34,609 bases of DNA from positions 1-34,609 of the forward strand of contig DAIOWV010000028.1 in the NCBI GenBank assembly GCA_036758285.1, given 5' to 3'. Shown one piece after another: positions 33,016 to 34,609 of this stretch. The position numbers were made by a program, and so were the translations under genes. Under the pieces are notes generated by a model. It was not told where the DNA came from. It worked only from the letters and a program-made list of their open reading frames with translations, and did no database searches. The stretch comes from Taishania sp036758285 (lineage in GTDB: Bacteria; Bacteroidota; Bacteroidia; Flavobacteriales_D; Crocinitomicaceae). The stretch's first letter is position 1. The number at the start of each line of letters is the position of its first letter.

Positions 33016-33524
33016 GTACTATAGAAATTGTAGCGTTAGTATTAGGTGTTTTTACAATTGCATCAGCTTTGATGGTTGTATTGAGTATGCACCCAGTGAG
33101 AAGTGTCTTGTTTTTAATTCTGACATTTTTTCTTATTTCAGCGAATTATATTATGCTGAATGCACAGTTCTTGGCAATTGTTAATATTGTAGTATATGCT
33201 GGAGCAATTATGGTTTTATTCCTGTTTGTTTTGATGTTACTCAATTTAAGTAAAGATAATGAACCTCGTGCATCGAGTATGATGAAATTGGCAGCCTCTC
33301 TTGCAGCAGGTGTATTGGTTATTGTGTTGGTTGCAGCTATAAAAGATGCAACTTTTATACAAGGATCAGCATCAGAAATAACGAATCAAGGGTTGGTAGA
33401 AAACTTAGGACAATTGTTATTTACAAAATATGTCTTGCCATTTGAAGTATCTTCTGTTTTGTTTATCGCAGCAATGGTAGGAGCAGTATTACTTTCTAAA
33501 AAAGAAAAACAATTAATTGACTAA
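33012..33524 (+). CDS. nuoJ: NADH-quinone oxidoreductase subunit J
   Basis: A 170-aa membrane subunit with five hydrophobic helices. The family signature VVYAGAIMVLFLFVLMLLNL forms the pi-bulge helix used in proton coupling. It overlaps nuoI by 4 nt and precedes nuoK by 3 nt. Confidence 0.94.
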   Translation: MSTIEIVALVLGVFTIASALMVVLSMHPVRSVLFLILTFFLISANYIMLNAQFLAIVNIVVYAGAIMVLFLFVLMLLNLSKDNEPRASSMMKLAASLAAGVLVIVLVAAIKDATFIQGSASEITNQGLVENLGQLLFTKYVLPFEVSSVLFIAAMVGAVLLSKKEKQLID

Positions 33525-33527
33525 ACG

Positions 33528-33857
33528 ATGGTATTAGCAACAATGTTAAAATCGGGAGTATCGTTAGAATTTTATATAATTCTGGCTACAATTCTCTTTA
33601 CGATTGGGGTTTTAGGAGTTTTAATCCGTAGAAATGCAATCATTATATTGATGAGTGTGGAATTAATGTTAAATGCAGTGAATTTATTAATGGCCGCATT
33701 TTCAACTTATCACGGTACAGGTGATGCTCAGGTGTTTGTATTCTTCATTATGGTAGTAGCAGCAGCTGAAGCAACAGTTGGACTTTCCATTTTGGTGTTA
33801 TTGTACAGAAACAGAAAGACTGTGGATGTTGGAGTGTTTAATAAATTAAAAGGATAA
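33528..33857 (+). CDS. nuoK: NADH-quinone oxidoreductase subunit K
   Basis: A 109-aa membrane subunit with three helices. The conserved Glu residues sit in LMSVELMLNAVNLLMAAF and in VVAAAEATVGLSILV. The start could also be the ATG at 33543 (MLKSGVSLEFY), closer to the family N-terminus. It ends 2 nt before nuoL. Confidence 0.93.
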   Translation: MVLATMLKSGVSLEFYIILATILFTIGVLGVLIRRNAIIILMSVELMLNAVNLLMAAFSTYHGTGDAQVFVFFIMVVAAAEATVGLSILVLLYRNRKTVDVGVFNKLKG

Positions 33858-33859
33858 GG

Positions 33860-34609
33860 ATGTCAGTGGAACAATTATTACCGCTCGTATTATTACTTCC
33901 TTTAATCGGAGGATTTATAAATGGTGTTTTTGGAAATAAATTACCGAAAACAATTATTGGTTCAATTGCTACTTTGTTGGTTGCAAGTTCATTTTTCTTG
34001 GCACTGTCTATCTTCTTTCAGCTAGACAAAGCAGTTGAAGTCAAGTTATTTACAATAATATCACTTCCAGATATGACTTTAAATGCTAAGTTATTAGCAG
34101 ATAATTTATCTATTTGGATGACATTAATTATCACAGGTATTGGTTCTTTGATTCATTTATTCTCAATGGGATATATGAGCCATGATCCAGGATACAGAAA
34201 GTTTTTTACGTATTTGAACTTGTTTATCTTCTCGATGTTGATTCTTGTTCTTGGAAGTAACTACTTTATGTTGTTCTTCGGATGGGAAGGAGTAGGTATC
34301 TGTTCTTACTTGTTGATTGGTTTCCATTATTCAGATGAACAAAAAGGTTTCTTAAACGGAATTGCAGCAAGAAAAGCATTCATCATGAACCGTGTTGGGG
34401 ATTTAGGATTGTTGATCGGTTTGTTCTTATTGTTAAATCAATTCGGAACATTAGAATACTCTGAAATTGCATCAGTAGTTACAGCTGAAGATTTTGTGAA
34501 TCCTACTTGGATGATGTTTGGAATTACGATGTGTTTGTTCATTGGAGCAACTGGTAAATCAGCACAAATTCCATTGTTTACATGGTTGCCAGATGCGATG
34601 GCTGGACCA
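33860..34609 (+). CDS. nuoL: NADH-quinone oxidoreductase subunit L (partial, runs off the window)
   Basis: The first 250 codons of the antiporter-like proton-pumping subunit, open to the last base. The translation begins MSVEQLLPLVLLLPLIGGF and contains several helices, MLFFGWEGVGICSYLLIGF (with the key Glu), RKAFIMNRVGDLG and GKSAQIPLFTWLPDAMAGP, all diagnostic of NuoL rather than M or N. The 3' portion, and presumably nuoM and nuoN, lie beyond the window. Confidence 0.95.
   Translation, partial: MSVEQLLPLVLLLPLIGGFINGVFGNKLPKTIIGSIATLLVASSFFLALSIFFQLDKAVEVKLFTIISLPDMTLNAKLLADNLSIWMTLIITGIGSLIHLFSMGYMSHDPGYRKFFTYLNLFIFSMLILVLGSNYFMLFFGWEGVGICSYLLIGFHYSDEQKGFLNGIAARKAFIMNRVGDLGLLIGLFLLLNQFGTLEYSEIASVVTAEDFVNPTWMMFGITMCLFIGATGKSAQIPLFTWLPDAMAGP

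Noticed and set aside
1..34609. CRISPR array, phage, transposon, toxin-antitoxin or defence system
   Set aside because: No regularly spaced repeats, transposase, integrase, nuclease or toxin-antitoxin pair could be recognised on either strand; most genes are core metabolism.

Overview
The window is a chromosomal segment of a low-GC member of the Bacteroidota, most likely Flavobacteriales and possibly near Crocinitomicaceae/Fluviicola (the family is my inference). Support: a type IX secretion (T9SS) sorting tail, an S46 dipeptidyl-peptidase, a Bacteroidota-style outer-membrane beta-barrel protein with a carboxypeptidase-regulatory-like domain, a bTHX ribosomal protein, no Shine-Dalgarno sequences, and several TTG-N19-21-TAnnTTTG promoters. 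Four N runs show a draft, probably metagenome-derived, assembly. Three of them stand in for only about 0-5 real bases by protein-family alignment.

Layout. 1-5.1 kb (minus): pcm, a PaaG-like enoyl-CoA hydratase/isomerase, a GH3 NagZ-like lipoprotein, a T9SS-secreted protein and a YdjM-type membrane hydrolase. The T9SS gene lies between two 128-bp direct repeats, one being the 3' end of the hydrolase gene and the other a truncated copy in front of GH3. 5.2-11.1 kb (plus): radC, an unlisted 34-codon lipoprotein-like ORF, pyrR-pyrB, a WG-repeat protein, and a STAS protein abutting ribonuclease Z. 11.2-14.4 kb (minus): serC-serA (serine biosynthesis), a bTHX protein with a long basic tail, and a TrmH/SpoU methyltransferase. 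14.6-16.5 kb (plus): bioD-bioA (biotin), with bioA split by a frameshift, overlapping a convergent secreted protein (16.46-17.3 kb, minus). 17.5-19.7 kb (plus): S46 peptidase. 19.7-25.2 kb (minus): pdhA-pdhC (E1 alpha and E2 of pyruvate dehydrogenase, no E1 beta between them), a TonB-receptor-like outer-membrane protein and a small lipoprotein. 25.5 kb to the end (plus): nuoABCDEFGHIJKL, respiratory complex I, with nuoL cut by the window edge.

Most of the window is core metabolism: pyrimidine, serine and biotin synthesis, pyruvate oxidation and NADH oxidation. I found no defence island, prophage, transposase, CRISPR array, tRNA or rRNA. The items most worth a second look are the repeat-flanked T9SS gene, the truncated lipoprotein ORF between radC and pyrR, a 273-bp insertion carrying a 55-nt hairpin and GAATNNN heptamer repeats inside the nuo operon, and the broken bioA.
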